Below, one piece after another: positions 38,901 through 63,010 of a stretch of 64,000 nucleotides of DNA; within the stretch, counting starts at the first letter, position 1; every line of letters starts with the position of its first letter. The notes under the pieces are model-generated. The model did no database searches, was not told the origin of the DNA, and saw only the letters and a program-made list of their open reading frames with translations. The stretch lies in the NCBI GenBank assembly GCA_051294375.1, contig CM119265.1:21390278-21454277 (forward strand), written 5' to 3'. The position numbers were made by a program, and so were the translations under genes. The stretch comes from Paraspadella gotoi (taxonomy: Eukaryota; Chaetognatha).

Positions 38901-40747
38901 CCACGACCCGTAAGATTGATCCCAGTATGGTTATTTCCTTTGGCGGCAATGTGATACATCTCCCTCCTAAATTTTTGACCAAAGCGACGCCCTCTGAAGA
39001 GGCGCTAAGGTCATCGAGGCCGGCGGAAGATGAGTCGACGCCCAGAAGGGAGTTTTTGGACGTTTATCAGATCCTGGATGACTCGAAGGAGATTGTCCAC
39101 GTCGGTTCCGACGACTTCAAACTCGTCGTTCGAATCAACGAGGTGATTGATCGTATTTGGCGGTGTTCGCCGCTCTTTCTAAAAAAAAATATGGATGTTT
39201 TAGATGAGGATTGCATCGTTACTGTGGGCCTTTTGCGCCTTGTCTATTGTGCGCTTTTCTTTCTTTTTGTTTTCACCAAATGGGCCATCGCGCTTTATAA
39301 TTGTTGATAGCATCATAGGTTATGCTACTAAACGTAAAGCAATACAAGTTACCAGCTGTACGAGACGTAGAATATCGTTGTTGTTAATTTTTTTATAAGA
39401 CAACTTTTTATTATTAATAAAAATAACTTCATCTTAGACTAAGCCTCATCTTTGTTATTATCGAGTTCTAGGATTTAAACCTTACTCGTGTAGTATTTAT
39501 ATTTAGTAGCATAAATATATTTATATTTATTAGTTAATAAGAAAAATAAGTTGCAAACTGCCCCGCTTCTGCAGCTTTCCTCTATGGAGGAGGCGACACC
39601 GCCTTGGGATTTCCACCCTTCGATGCGTCTGGTTCGATCTTCGCCAGAAGAGCAACCCACGTTTTATCTCTACCTGGACAGTGACGTTCCGGCGTCCAAG
39701 GACGGAGGCCCGACAGTCGATCCGCCCATGAAAGACATTCGGGACGCCCTCTTTAAGGCCTTGGCGCAGTCGACAAATTTTGAAAGTCTCGACAATGCAC
39801 GCGAGGTTGATTAGGGAATGTGTCGGGCTTCGATGAGTATCATTAGAGTATTATATTGAAAAGGATACGATATTGAAAATGTTACTGATAGATTTGAAAT
39901 TTGGGTTATTTCAAGAATATTATTGAATTAAAACAACACAAATTTTTCACTATTTGAGAAACTAAAAGAAGCATAAGTTTAATCTCCTTTGGTCTTTAGC
40001 AATTATCGTAATTTAAGTACAGAATTTCCCAAGTATCCTAACTTGGTGTTCTCTAAATGCCGTCTTCTCCCGCAGTCGATCGATCTCCTGACCTACATAG
40101 CGACGCGTTCTCTGCAACGCAACACGGGAAAGGCGTCGCGAATGCACCTCACTTCTGCACAGAAGCGACTTTTCGACGAGTTTTCTCGGCGACTGAGGCC
40201 TTCGAGCGAGGCTATCGTCGAAGAGGCCGACGTCGTCGAAGTTGCAGCCCCGTCTGACGGCGCGACGAAGTCTTGCCGCGATAGTTCCGTCCCACCCACT
40301 CCTTCTTCGCGTTGGTCCAATCTTAAGGCGCAGGGGAAAAAGGACGCGGAGTTGGCGGGTCTCTTGGAGGAAGTGGAAAGCTTCCTAAAGGATCCGAAAT
40401 TAGCCAAGTACGTGACCGTCGCCGACAGCCGGTCGGCCGTCGAAAAGAATGAGCGGACTAGCGTCGACGATGAGACTTCCATCGCGGCGCCAACGTCCCC
40501 GCGGCCAGCCTGTTCGGGCAAATGGCGCGGCCGCGTCGGCGACGTACCAGATTCACATTCCAACGGCGTCGTTTCGTCGGAAGACGGAGACGTCAACGAA
40601 CTCAGGAAATACGTCGACGCCGATGCCGCGGCGTCTGACGGCGAAAGGGGCGACGAGGATCCATCCGTTTGTCCCAAGGGCGGGAGAGTAGACGTCGACG
40701 CTTCCAGAGGTGACGCCGCCTCCATCGATGTTCCTGACGAACTGTGA
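32981..40747 (+). CDS. EDEM3: ER degradation-enhancing alpha-mannosidase-like protein 3 (EDEM3)
   Basis: EDEM3 is a luminal ER glycosidase-family 47 protein that trims mannose from misfolded glycoproteins and commits them to ERAD. Seventeen exons join in frame into 1146 residues: 32981-33075, 33156-33275, 33441-33617, 33678-33803, 33975-34116, 34191-34347, 34439-34665, 34780-34896, 35634-35758, 35941-36085, 36413-36607, 37672-37891, 38298-38404, 38484-38649, 38724-39142, 39575-39805, 40076-40747. A signal peptide is followed by the GH47 domain (about 33-480; [33 protein letters not shown] with Glu124 matching the EDEM3 catalytic Glu, [36 protein letters not shown]). A protease-associated domain follows (about 620-745). 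The tail is long, acidic and low complexity, ending VPDEL, a KDEL-like ER-retention signal. The protein is about 200 residues longer than human EDEM3 (932). An upstream in-frame ATG at 32966 is an alternative start. Intron 8 carries a SINE. Confidence 0.96.
34984..35268 (-). mobile_element. tRNA-derived SINE, copy B (intron of EDEM3)
   Basis: Second copy of the element at 19791-20084. On the minus strand it has an A-box TAGCGCACAGG (35202-35192) and a B-box GGTTTGAGCCC (35158-35148). The hairpin CACACTTAGTGTG lies toward its 3' end. The two copies differ at perhaps 15-20 percent of positions, with small indels, so they are separate insertions and not recent. Confidence 0.85.
36608..37671 (+). 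other. EDEM3 intron 11 (1.06 kb)
   Basis: The longest intron of EDEM3. It holds T-rich tracts and no recognisable element. It is bounded by a GTGGGA donor and a CGTTCAG acceptor. Confidence 0.7.
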
Positions 40748-43700
40748 TCAACTCTAGTCAAAAAAAATATAACCTACCTCCTTCAAGTGATAAATATCCG
40801 TTCACCGCTTTCCCGATCCCCTCCCTTCTCTCTCTCCCCCTCCCCTCGTGATATCACCCTGTTCTCCTTGACTCACGGAAGGACCTATCCACAAAGCTGC
40901 CTTATTCAAAACTTCGCAAATTCGCCAACCCCTCTGCCGAGGCGTTTAGGCTCGTCCTATCTCTTCCACCACCTTGCTCCACTCCCCAATCCCACTATTA
41001 AGCCCTTCCACTTCCAGCTTCTCTACTAGTGTCAAATTCCCCATTGTAAAGTAATTTCTAATTGAGAGTCATATTGGTTGTAACAATTTCAGACAGTTAC
41101 CTTCTGTGGTTGATGGTAACATAAATAATTAATTATCTAGTACAATACAGTACTTCAGAACTTCGACCGCAAAACTTTCGCCTGATCTATCCGTGCTCTC
41201 CTTGTTATATCATTGATGTTAAATTTTTCTCTCGTATTTAATGTATAAATTGGTCTTAATGAACTGTTTAGGTAATAGTACTTTTTCTAGTGAGCAGATA
41301 GTAGTATAATTATTACCAAAAAGTTTTGTCATGATGATATATTTTTTTTATGTTTCTCGACATGGAATCGAATTCTTAAAAAAAAATTTGGAGATCATAA
41401 GTTTTTTCTTCATTTACTAGTATAGAATCGGGCCGAAAAGAATTGAGAGGACAGTATGACAGATGCTCAATTTGAACTCCCTCCCAATTATAACTATTTA
41501 TAGTAGTTTTGACTCCTATTCAGAGTATGGACTCAAGCGTAATGTGAGTACTGTGAAAATTTTTGTCCTTAAGATTATAAAATTTACGATTCTGTCGGCA
41601 TGTCTGATTGTCTATCGCGCTCGCAACTGTTCTTTCGTTTAGGAAGTGACAAGATAGTTTTAACGGTCTTTTGTTTTTTTCTTCACGTTTATTTAATCCA
41701 GTTCGCCCTCTGTTTTTTCACTCGCGTCGTTATCGTCGCACAGAATAATATCGAAAAGAGAAAAAAAATATCACTTTATAGTAGTAATCTCGCCTTGATT
41801 GTTGATTGATTTACGAATTCCATATGTCATATGACTCTAGGATTAACTTGAACCACTGGAAATTTCCTTCCTTTTTATTCAACCTCTAAAACCGACACCA
41901 CTCCTTACCACTCCCTCCGACCGCCTACCCATTTCCCCCCGAAGCTGTTTTGAGTTATGCGCTTTGCGCGTCTTGGGTCCGTCGTTTTCATGATCTATCG
42001 TATCTCCATCTCGCTATCGCTTTCTTTTTATTCCTCTCTCACACCATCTCGTCTCAAAAACTTTCATCTCTTTCGACACCTATAGACCAGGGGGGCGAAA
42101 TAGAGATTTTCCAATAAGCTTTAAATGTCGCTGTTTATTTTTGGTGTCAATAGCTCGATCTTTTGAAGTTGTGAAATTGTCCACAATTCGCAAGCTTCGA
42201 ATCGAATTGATAAAAATTGGTGCTTCGCGTCGAGTGGATGGTTGTTTTTTCTCCGCGCAAGTAGGGAGAGAGAGAATAGCCATACTCGAGATCGAATGAT
42301 GAAATTTCATAAGAAAAGTCCATCTCTCGTATGATCGGCTTCTCTTCGCCAAGAACCGGGGAGGTTGAGGTTCTCGAAATGGAGAAGTGGGTTGGGAGCG
42401 GACCTTTTTTTTTAGTCGGAATTTGACGCCGAAACAATATTTACAGTAGGAGGCGCCAGATTTTAAGTAAATTCCTGTTTCTGGAAATTTTATATACTCG
42501 CGCTGACTTACATTTTTTGCTGCCAAAAAGAGGCTCGACATTTTGGCGAGAAATAATTGATTATAATTAAGCTTAACAGTATTAGTATTTTTATTAATAG
42601 GAATGGTCAATGTTGACAATCACAATTTCTCACTCTCCATCATCTTGCCACCGCGTTTCGTCCAAGGTAGCGAATCCTTCTCCGCCGAGACGACGACGAA
42701 GACGAATCGGGGCTGCATCTCTCCAAGCATCTCGTCGATCCCGAGACGATGCGATGTTGTTCTCTTCAAGAAATCAACTCCACTGGGGGCCGCGAGGGAA
42801 TCCGACCGTCGAACGGGGCGGAGATAAGGGGTGAGACGGCGGGGGGCGTCGAGATTTGAACGAACGATTGGAAGAGTTTCTGAGGAAAGGGGCCGAAGTG
42901 GTTTGTGGAGTGAATGGTCACAGCAATTGCACCGGCGGTAAGGCATAAAGTTGATTGGTCCTTTGACTTGCAGTTGTCGTTTATTAGCTTCTGGCAATCG
43001 ACTTAACTCTTAGCGTAGCAAAATTGCTTGTCGTTAAAGTAGGGGACATATTGACAATCTAGTTCAAAACTAATCGATAGCTACATTAGTCACATCCAAA
43101 ACTAATGGCAAAATTGCCTAAGGACAATTAATTGCGGTCGAAAAAATTCGAAAACGCAGAAATTTATGCTTGATCATTGATAAGCGTAAGATCTGTTTTA
43201 GGAAGCAGAAAAATTCCACCAACTTTTCGGAAAGAGGATCTTTGGCTTTAAAACTTGAGAAAAAACTTTCTGCTCTTAATTTGAAAAGTAAACACGTTTA
43301 ATGTTTTTTCTAAGCAATAGATTCGGATCTTATCTCATGATGAAACTTCTTCGTCGCCTGAGGCACTAGTGAAACTATTTAACGGATCCTAAATCTTGTG
43401 AACTCAATAGAAAATTATGTAGAATTGAATAGTAAAAACCCCAAGTTTTGTAAATGAAAATAAAAAAAGTATTTTATATTTATATCTCAATCCCAAATCT
43501 AGACAAACGCATTACAAGAAATCTTTTCCTTTCTCCGCAATATCTCCACCGCCCTTCTTTTTTCACGCATTTCCCCTTTTCTCTCTTTTCCTCTCATCCT
43601 ATTCACCGTCCCTTCCTCTTTTAGATGTCCTCATTGTCGGATTTCCCTCCTCATAAAAAAGTCTTTGCAAATCGTTCTCGTCGCTTTCATCTATTGACGC

Positions 43701-43845
43701 GTTTCTGACGGTTTGTGACGAGTTTAATCGATTTTTTTTCTCTTTCCATGAGATTCGAATAACGAACTAAACCGAATCCTTTCACAATTCCCCTCTTATT
43801 CTCTTTTTTTTTCTCTCTTTTCAATTCTTTTCGCGCTCTAGCGTC

Positions 43846-43947
43846 ATGGCGCGACGTCGCGGCACACGCCGGCACTTTTCCAAGCGACGTGCGCACACGC
43901 CGCGACTGCATGTTCGCCGCTTAACACGCGCACGTGTTCTCGTTTAA
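43846..43947 (+). CDS. Arginine-rich 33-codon ORF (protamine-like composition; doubtful)
   Basis: MARRRGTRRHFSKRRAHTPR begins a frame in which over a third of residues are Arg. The surrounding DNA is CpG-rich with overlapping CGCACACGCC-type motifs, so the composition may simply reflect a CpG-rich regulatory patch. No family recognised. Confidence 0.15.
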   Translation: MARRRGTRRHFSKRRAHTPRLHVRRLTRARVLV

Positions 43948-46900
43948 TTGAATCGCGGGTGAGAAAGCGAGAATTGTTCTTCGTGCCACGAAGTTTCTGT
44001 TGCTCTCTTCCGCGTACGGAATCAACTCATAAATCGAGAAGAATACAGTTCAACAAGTTCAACAACTCGACTCCTTTTATATCAATCTGACAAATTTCAA
44101 CTACTCAATTTTTTTTTTCAGATTTTCCTCAAGATATCGTCACTGCCGCTTCGATCGTATCGAAACTCGTCTCGAAGTCGAGTTTCGATTTCAAATCGGA
44201 TCGATCTTCGAGGGGGCATCCTCGGGAAGTGGAAGTTGCCGAGAGGAGATCGCCATCGCCGCTTATCTAGATCCATCCGTGGACCCGACGATTGTATCTT
44301 CTGGGTGCCGTCTGCGCTCCCTGGAGACGAGGTTTCGCGGAAACTTATGCTTATGGTCATTTGTTTTTCGATTCAATACAAGCCTTTAATATCAAGTTTC
44401 ACCCCAAAGAACGCCATCTTTTTCTACATAAAGCGATTTTTAATGAACAGTTTACGTTGGTAAAAACCCGATACTCGCTGATCCTCTTTTCGAACTTGCA
44501 GTATCTCAAACTCTTGCTTCAACTCATTTCTTTTTTTAGGCCAAGAATTAAACTTCCCTCTCCCCCGTTTCTCAGCCCCACATCTCCCCGCTGCCTGTTT
44601 TCCGACGGATTTTTCAGGACGCGTATTTGTTTTGATAGCTGTCGATATTCTTTGCCCCGGGCGCCATATCGCCGCCCATCGGAATGGCGGGGCTCGTGGG
44701 GAACGAGGGTTGGGAGTGCGAGTGAGGTTGAAAGAAAGGGGGGGGGTTGAAAAGTGGGAAGTTCCGAAGGAAGAATTGAAGAAGGTAGAAAATATGTACA
44801 AGAGTCTGGCGCCGAGAGGCGGGGAAGTGGAGTTGGGAAGCAGACGGGAAGTAGGCGGCGAAGGAAGACGGCGGAGATGGAGAGAAGAAAGAAAGAATTA
44901 AATCGAGAAAGAATGATATTTATTCAAAAATTAAAGAGTGAAAGATGGGAACATTTGACTGATTCAGTGAATGAGACTGATATGGAGAATTGAATCGAGA
45001 ATGAGATTTGCAGAATGAGAATGACAGTTGAATGCAGAATGGGGTTGAGAATGAGTTGAGAATCAGAGTTGAAAGGAGAATGAAGTTGAGAATGAGCTGA
45101 GAAGAATGAGAGATGAATGGAGAATTGAGTTTAGAATAAGAATAGCATTAGGAGAGTGGCGAAAAAAGTAAGTAATTGGGAAGAGAAATTAAAGAGGGGT
45201 CGAAGAGAATGACTCAATATCGTTGTCCCCCGGAGGAGATGGCGTCGGCAGCCGGCGATCCCCGCGCCTGTGGCGAAGAGAAGTAAAGAGTAGAGAAGTA
45301 AAATAAATTCTCGGGTTGAATCGGAAAATTCGGGTGACTTTGTGAGTTCAATGTGAGGGAATCTTACGGAGGAATTCGGATGAAAAGAAAAGAGTGAGAC
45401 TTAATGGAATTAAAATAAGAGGAAGGGCGAAGAAAAGGAGGAACCGGAAAAAGCCGACTGAAGACTATGTATGAATGATGGATCACAAGAAAGGAAAGAA
45501 AATCCAAGAATAAAAATTAATATGTGAAAAGAGTTTGGCGACCGGACAAGAATAGAGGGACGTTTCGGAACAAAAGGGATATGGGTTTAATGAGAGCGAG
45601 AAAAAGAAAAACAAGAATAAAGAAAGTTATCGCGAGGGTGACTTTTAAAGAAAAAGAAGAAAGATCAAGAGAAAAAGAAGAATGTGAGGGTCTTTTGTTT
45701 CGTCGCCGCGGGAGGGCGCGAAGGCCGGAAGGGGGATCCGGATTCCCCGGAATTCCTCGTCGACGATCGAAGGTTTCCGGAATCGACGGACTTGAGAGAG
45801 GAGTGAATCTGAGAGTGATATTGGTTTTAGCCGAGGAGACAGCTCTGAAATCGAATTCCGGGATTTATGCTTTAGGAAAAAAAATATATATTCGTCAGTT
45901 CAAAGAATTTCGAAATATATCCTAAAATTTCTATGAACTCAAGAAAATCAAAAACAGTTGACGACTTTTGATTTGACGACGACGGTCGGTCGGTCAGTCA
46001 CAAATTTCAAATTGGAAAGAATGAATTTGGTAAAATTGGGGATATTGATTTTTGGTAAACAAGTGAGAGAGAGACTGGATCGGAGGTAGAGTCAAGGAAG
46101 GGAGGGACTGGGGAAGGGGAAGGGGAACAACCGAAAGAGATCCGGGTTTGGAAGTGGGCGGGGGGATTCGAGCCAGAAATATCAATAAACCAAAGTTCGA
46201 GCGAAGATTTTGAGAAAAGGGGCGATCGACTTCAAACCCCGAAGGGATACGACGACGACCACGACGAAGATGGCGACGATGACGACGACGAAGATGGCGA
46301 AGAAGGAGACGTCGACTTTCGACCAAGAAGATGAGGATGAGTTCATTAAGAAAAAAGAGTAAAACATAAATTAATTTAAAAATTATAAATAGTCGCTTTA
46401 TTTGCTTCTATCTTTTTATGGTTAATAGCATATGTCTTTTCCATCTATACGGTTCGTTTGACAAGCTGAATAGCACGCCTGCAACGAGGCGTTTATGCAT
46501 TGGATTGTGAGTTACGTGTCAGACACGCGACAATGTCAACGCCGTTCGCAGACGTTAAATCATACAGATCGTGGGGTTTATTAGACACATAAACTATGAA
46601 GTGTATTATCCTTTTTAGTCCTTTAGTTTAATAAATCCATATAACTCTTTCTTTTTCGCATTATTTTGTTTATTTATGTTTATATAAAAGATATAGTATT
46701 TATTTCTTCGTTTTTCTTTCCGTTTCTTTCGATGCCTTTCAAATTTTGGCTTTTTTCAAATATTTTCTTTTTGCCCAATTTTTCGTTCTTATACTTTATT
46801 TTCCTTTTTTTTTCTCCTTTTTCCTTCCCTCTTCCTTTTCGCCAGACTTTATTCCTGAAACCCAAGAAGATGATTCACTTTATTTCTTCCAAAAACTATT

Positions 46901-47799
46901 TTCATTCATATTTTTTTCAATTATAGCACGAGTGTTTATTATTTAGGTTAGAGGAAAAAGTCGGATAAATATTGTGGTTTGTTTAAAATGATAACCCTAT
47001 CGTTTGAAATGGATCCTAATTGTCTCAGATTAGAGGCGCGTGGAGGTTTCGGCGTCTTTTTTTATCACCTCGCTTTTTCATGATGAAACTTTTAATGGAA
47101 TACATGTATATACCTTAAAATGTGTTATTTTTTTATTTCAGTATGTTTTCAAGTCTTTTGACGAAAATATGCATTAAATTTTCGTTATAAATACGAAATT
47201 GAGAAAATTGACCAACGTAGACCTCGAATTTGAGTTACTAGATACAATTTCCAATAAGTTAGGCACATACGAGTATCGGTAAACAAACGACCAAAAAAAA
47301 CAATGGTATAAAAATCGGTTCAAACCATTTCGCTTGGGCATTTAACCCAAGACGCGGTTATTTTCTTTGGCTCACTCAATGTAATCAATGTATTCTCCTT
47401 CCAACTCCCTCGTGGTTTTAACCGTATGACAATAATATTTAAGTTATATGGAGGGATTTTTTTAAATAAATCTATTAAATGCACGGAAAATATAAAAAGT
47501 CTCGGACTATGAAATTTTTAAAATATATCTGGATCGAATTTTTCTTTTCTTGTTCATTTTGGTTTCGGGGCATGAAGAGCGTCTGAGAAATATGGAAAAA
47601 GGAAAAGCAGAGAAGAAAACTAAGGAAAAGAAATGGGGGAAAAGAGAATAAGGAAGGCGTTATGAAAGATGAAGTCCCGCGGTTCGACGATGGTAGGCGA
47701 AGAGCGGGAGGTTTGTTTTTTTCCAAGAAGGTCGCGGGGTGGGTTCTCTTTTTGGTTGGCAGGGGGGTTAAGTGGGGGAAAGGGGGTTTTATTTTAAAG

Positions 47800-47908
<109 letters not shown>

Positions 47909-47991
47909 TGGGGTTTTTCGGTTGAGGAAAGGGGGCGAAGGGGTCGTGGTTATGATGTGGTCCTTTGAAATTTTTCAAGAAGGGGTTAGCA

Positions 47992-48015
47992 GGTTAGGGT
48001 TAGGGTTAGGGTTAG
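47992..48015 (+). repeat. Interstitial telomere-like (TTAGGG)n
   Basis: Three complete TTAGGG units plus partial units, preceded by a degenerate GGGGTTAGCAGG. TTAGGG is the ancestral animal telomere unit. The array is about 90 bp downstream of a long (GA)n tract. Confidence 0.8.
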
Positions 48016-48426
48016 CAGTTTCGAATACCTTCCAAGACTAAAAAGATTTGTTTCAGAGAATGGCTCTAAACTAATGAGGGATTGAGGGTGATAAAGAACG
48101 GTTCTTCGGCGGTGGTCACCTCAGAACAATTGTTTTATAGAGAAAGATTGAACCTTACGACGAAAAGAATCTATAAGAAACATAATGAACTTAATAATTT
48201 GTGGTAGTGGCTGGTGAGATTTTCGTCAAAAGTCTTTCATTTTCCCGAAACTCAAATTTTCTTTCAACGTTATTAAGTGGCTACTGTTCTTTCGCTAAAA
48301 AAAAAAGCTTAAAACAAAAGATGAAATTTCACTACAAAAGAAGCCGCTGGTTGTCAGGCCTGTCGTGTCTATCAATGGTCTAGACTTGTCATCTCTGTCA
48401 ACTCGTCTCGCCATGTGAAGACAAAA

Positions 48427-48429
<3 letters not shown>

Positions 48430-48486
<57 letters not shown>
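48430..48486. repeat. (GA)n microsatellite, about 28 units
   Basis: Uninterrupted GA dinucleotides. Confidence 0.97.
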
Positions 48487-48489
<3 letters not shown>

Positions 48490-50730
48490 GGGAAGAAGGG
48501 AGAATGATAAGAGTGGGTGAAGCGAGAAAGAAAAAGAGAAGATAATTTTCTAAGATAGCCGGATATTAAGCAAGAGAAAGAAAACTGGTACTTTTTCTCT
48601 AGAGGTAGACGCGATCATTTACGGTATCCCACTCATGTGTTAACTTTGTTTCCGATTATTTGTAGGTTATCGCACTTCGTAACGATTTTAAGATATTTAA
48701 CCATAATATTTTATTGAACTTGTCAAAGGTAAAAGTTATTTAATACGTTCTTTAACTTTATCAAATAAAAATCGTTGTAGTAACGAAAACAAATTTCTGT
48801 TTGCTAATCTCACAAACACAACGAAACGAAAGGTTATATCGAATAATGTTCTTTAACTAAAAACATTCAACGTAAAGAATGTGACTGTCATTTTCGAGTC
48901 GCTTCGTCCTTTTCTCACGAAATTAAGAGCCGCTGATGATTGTTGGGTTCCGTCACTCATTTTTGTACCTGATGACAAAAGAGTTCTCAACTGCTGCTCC
49001 AAAAAAAAAAGGAAAAGCAAAAAATTTCATTTTTTTCGGAACCTTCTTTTACCGGTGAAATGCTTTTTACAGGAATAAATAAACCGAGATATACTACGCA
49101 ATCAAAACTAGTAATTTTTACAAGAAAATAGAGAAAAGAACGGTTCTCACAAAAACGTCGGATATTCATGCCACCGACGTTTTCGCGGTGAATCGGTTGA
49201 GGCGTGAACTAAAAAACGACGGGAAATATCATCGGCGCCCAACGGAAGAAAAGCGCGCGCCTCTTTCAGCGGGAGGAGGAAGAGGAGGAGGAGGAAGGAA
49301 GGGAAGAAGAAGATGAAGAAGAATATTATGTAAAATAAACAATATTACAGAGTTTAAGGCGAAGAAAACTTCGTCCTTTTTTCTCTCAAGTATGAGATCA
49401 ATGGCTAATTTTTTTGCGATAGAAGACGAAGAAGAGAAGTAAAGGGAAAATTCGTCGGTTAAAATCTTATGGAGCGGATTTTATGGGCTTCGCTTCGGAA
49501 GAAGAGGAGGAGGAGGAAGAGTGAGATGAGGACGAGCGGCGACGACGAATAAGAAGGCGTCGAACATTTTCTCCGACAGCCGATGCGCCGAATTTCGATC
49601 CAATTCTAATTCACATTCGATTTTTGGATTAAGTTTGTAAAATGTCAAAAATTTAAGTTAGATTAATCTTGGAAATTTTCGTAACGTCATCGACAAACTT
49701 AATTGTCTTAACGACTTCATCGAAACGTCACTTTTCATAAAAATTTCCTGAAAAATGTCATATTTCACAGTTCCATATTTTTTTTAATAAAGTATTTTAA
49801 GAAACTTTTAAGAAAAGTATGTTTTCTCAATTAAAACTGCATTTCATCGATTCGCCTTAATCGCCAAGAAGAACAACAGTAAATACGACGACAACAGCAA
49901 CGAAGACAACGACGACAAAGAGACCAACAGAAAAAAAGGGGAACTGTCTTCTTTTTCTGTCTTCGTCGTCGAGCGAAGGCCATTTTTTGATTGTCACACG
50001 AAATCAAAATCGATAGAAAAAAAGAAAAGAAAAGATGAAAGAGAGAAAAAAAGGACAGAAAAACAATTACAAGCAAAAACGGCGAAAGCAAAAAAATCTG
50101 TTTAGCCCTGGCTTGAAATAACCCTACCATAAAAAAAGATTTCTAATCATTTTTTTATATATTTCAGAGAAATGTTTTAATATTAAATTGGGTGACCTCA
50201 CGGGAAAATACCCTTTGAATTCAAAATTTTATATCGATTTTGATTGTTATATAGTTTTATATAGTACAAACGCATTTCTTTTTCTCCAATCGAGATTCTC
50301 TTGAGATTTAGATTCCATCTCTTTCTTTCTTTTCCTCGTCTTTCCATCTCACGCGACAAAATCCCCCCCCCCTCTTTTTTTTTCAGCAAATTTTCCTTTC
50401 TTTTCTTTTTAATCGAAACTGCGAAAAAAAAGGAAACCGAAGAAAAAAAAAGGAACAAGAGAGAAAGAAAAAAAAAAGTAGTTTTGTCTTTCGTGACTCG
50501 GAAAAAAAAAATCTTCGCGCGACAAAAAAAAAAAAAAAACTCACAGAAAATCTTCACGAATCCCGACAATCACGTCGTTCTTATCTAATTTCCTGAAAAA
50601 CGGCCAAGACGTTGACGACTTGGATTTCAATCAGAAATATATATTTAATTTTATTTAATACTTCTCAACGTTTCCCAATTACTACTAAATTTTTTAAAAA
50701 AATAACCATGTGAAGACCCTCTTCTTAACG

Positions 50731-60780
<10,050 letters not shown>

Positions 60781-60795
60781 TAAATTTTTTTTAAC

Positions 60796-60801
60796 AATAA
60801 A
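60796..60801 (+). promoter_or_regulatory. Probable poly(A) signal of the LIM-homeobox gene
   Basis: Canonical AATAAA 15 bases after the stop codon; very close, so a later signal could be used instead. Confidence 0.45.
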
Positions 60802-63010
60802 AGCGAATAACGATTTTCGTATTTATCCATATGTAAGGCAATTATGTTTAAAATAGTGCGTAGGTACACTTCTGAAATCTGTTAGGTCGATCGAACGCGA
60901 GACTTGGGACCGATTTCAAAAACAAAGCATTTGCATAATATTCTAATTTGAAATCCAAGTAACTTTATTCATTATTATTTCGACGATGAATTTGAATGAC
61001 ATATAAAGACCATTATTTTAAAAATCAGAAAACTGTTAATATGATATAATGTTAATATAATATAATTAATAATAATGTTAATATAATATAAATTTGTTCG
61101 TGCCATGATCTTATTTTATTAATTTTTAATCTGATTTTTGTTGTGTTTCTCTGTGATTAATTTTTTACGTGCGCTTTTTTGTCTTGTTTTTTGTGAACTT
61201 GAAAGCATGAGATTCCTTTTTTCTAAATAAATATGGAATAAGAATCCCCAAAGCTTTTATATTTGTTTTTATTGGATGCTGGACGGTAGAGAGTAGACAC
61301 CGGATAGTGGATACTGCGATATTTTAGTTGTTTTAAAAACCATGCAAAGTTTAAACTGAAACAAGAAGGAAACCACTCTTTGGAAAAAGCTACTGTATAA
61401 TGATATGCTATTGGCTATTAACTTAGAAGAAATAGGGTGAATTGTCTGATATGATATTTAAAGATAAAAACGGAAAATGCCATTTGCCTTTTTAGGTAGT
61501 AGATTTCGTTTAAAATTTTGGAGTTACTTTAGTCTTTACAGTTACTTTTGTGTTCGGCACGAAACGAGCAAACAAATGAACACAGTTCAAGGTGTTTGTA
61601 AACGACCAACTTTCGCCGACTCGCGGCATGAAAATGAATTTTTGCTGGTTAAGGATTAGTACTATTCTTAATAATCTTATGACTCATTTAGAGTAGTGAT
61701 TTATTTAGGTGATATTCAAACTCAATTAAAGAGAAGAATTAATTAATAGTTAATAAGTTATGTTTACCTAACTCATCATTTTCTTATTTTCACCATTATA
61801 TTTTAGAAATAACACTGTAATATAGTAAATGACGAAATTATTTCTTTATTAAAAACACCGACTAGCGTTGTGTTGTGATGTTTAATACTGCATTATCAGT
61901 GAAGAAACAGTCACGGAAATCATTATTTAACAGGCGAAAATTTTGGTTATAGTTATGACAAGATACATTAATCACTGAAGGTAAAATCAATATTGAATTT
62001 AGAGAAACAACCTTTCGATAGCTATAAACTAAATAAGATGATACAAAATTTACTATTGCATTTAAAAGTAATATCCATAAGCAAAAAAATAAATAAGCAA
62101 AACTGCAAGGTGTTATATTTTAAACTTTGTTATATTAATTTTATGCTCATCAAATTAATTTACAAATTCTATCTCCATGTATATAGGTAAACACCTTGCA
62201 GATACAAGCTGACAAAAAATTCTCATACAATGTATAAAAGAAATCGGCAAGAACAGACTCATAATTTATGTATTGATAAAATATACGAAACTGGTTTTGA
62301 AATTCTAGCAACTTTAGATCTGGAAATATATGTAAAAGTAAAAATCAGTCTAAACTACAACATTGAAAAAAATATTTGTTCACTATATGTCTATTATCTA
62401 TGAGGGCTACAACAATAGTGGAGTTTCTGGTGACTATTCTAATTCTCATAAGCCTCTGCTTAGAGTCTATTCTTGTCTAAACCACAAATTTTGTAGTATG
62501 AAATTTCATGATGAAAGATTACTTCTTATTTGTTTACAAATAAGGAAATCTCAAAAAGGTTTCAGGTAATCAGGATTCTTATGAAATATTATTATTCGTA
62601 AACAAAAGCGAAAGAAGCTTAATAAATAATAAAACATTAACAACAAACGAAAAGGAATTTGATTTTAGAATTAAGCCGTGAATTCAAACATACAGTGAAA
62701 TCGCTTCTTTTTTTTGTAATTGTAAAGTAGATAATGATTTTGCAAAGTGAGACCATCGTCCATTTTGTTCTTTAAGTTTTTTTTATTACTTTAAAAGTAC
62801 TTAATATTAAACGTCAAATAGAAATATCCATTCTAATCAGAACCTCGTTTTGACGGTCGCGATTAGCTGCAATTTAAAAAAAATATTTTTTTACAGTATT
62901 ACGATATAGCATTGAATTCGTCCGTCATTTATCAAAGACTAGGGGTCAGAAATAATAAAATATGGCACAAACCCACTTTTTTCTCGATATTAGTATTTGC
63001 AGCAGACAAC

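Noticed and set aside
38426-38959. 177-codon minus-strand open frame
   Set aside because: Antisense shadow of EDEM3 exons 14 and 15.
40093-40761. 222-codon minus-strand open frame
   Set aside because: Antisense shadow of the GC-rich last exon of EDEM3.
42080-42997. Two adjoining minus-strand frames with CKYC and CNCC motifs, briefly considered as zinc-finger transposase pieces
   Set aside because: Both begin at TTG, lie in different contexts and show no further transposase motifs; the paired cysteines are not convincing.
48925-48975. CTGATGA motifs resembling hammerhead cores
   Set aside because: No stem II followed by GAAA downstream, and no matching cleavage triplet and stem I.
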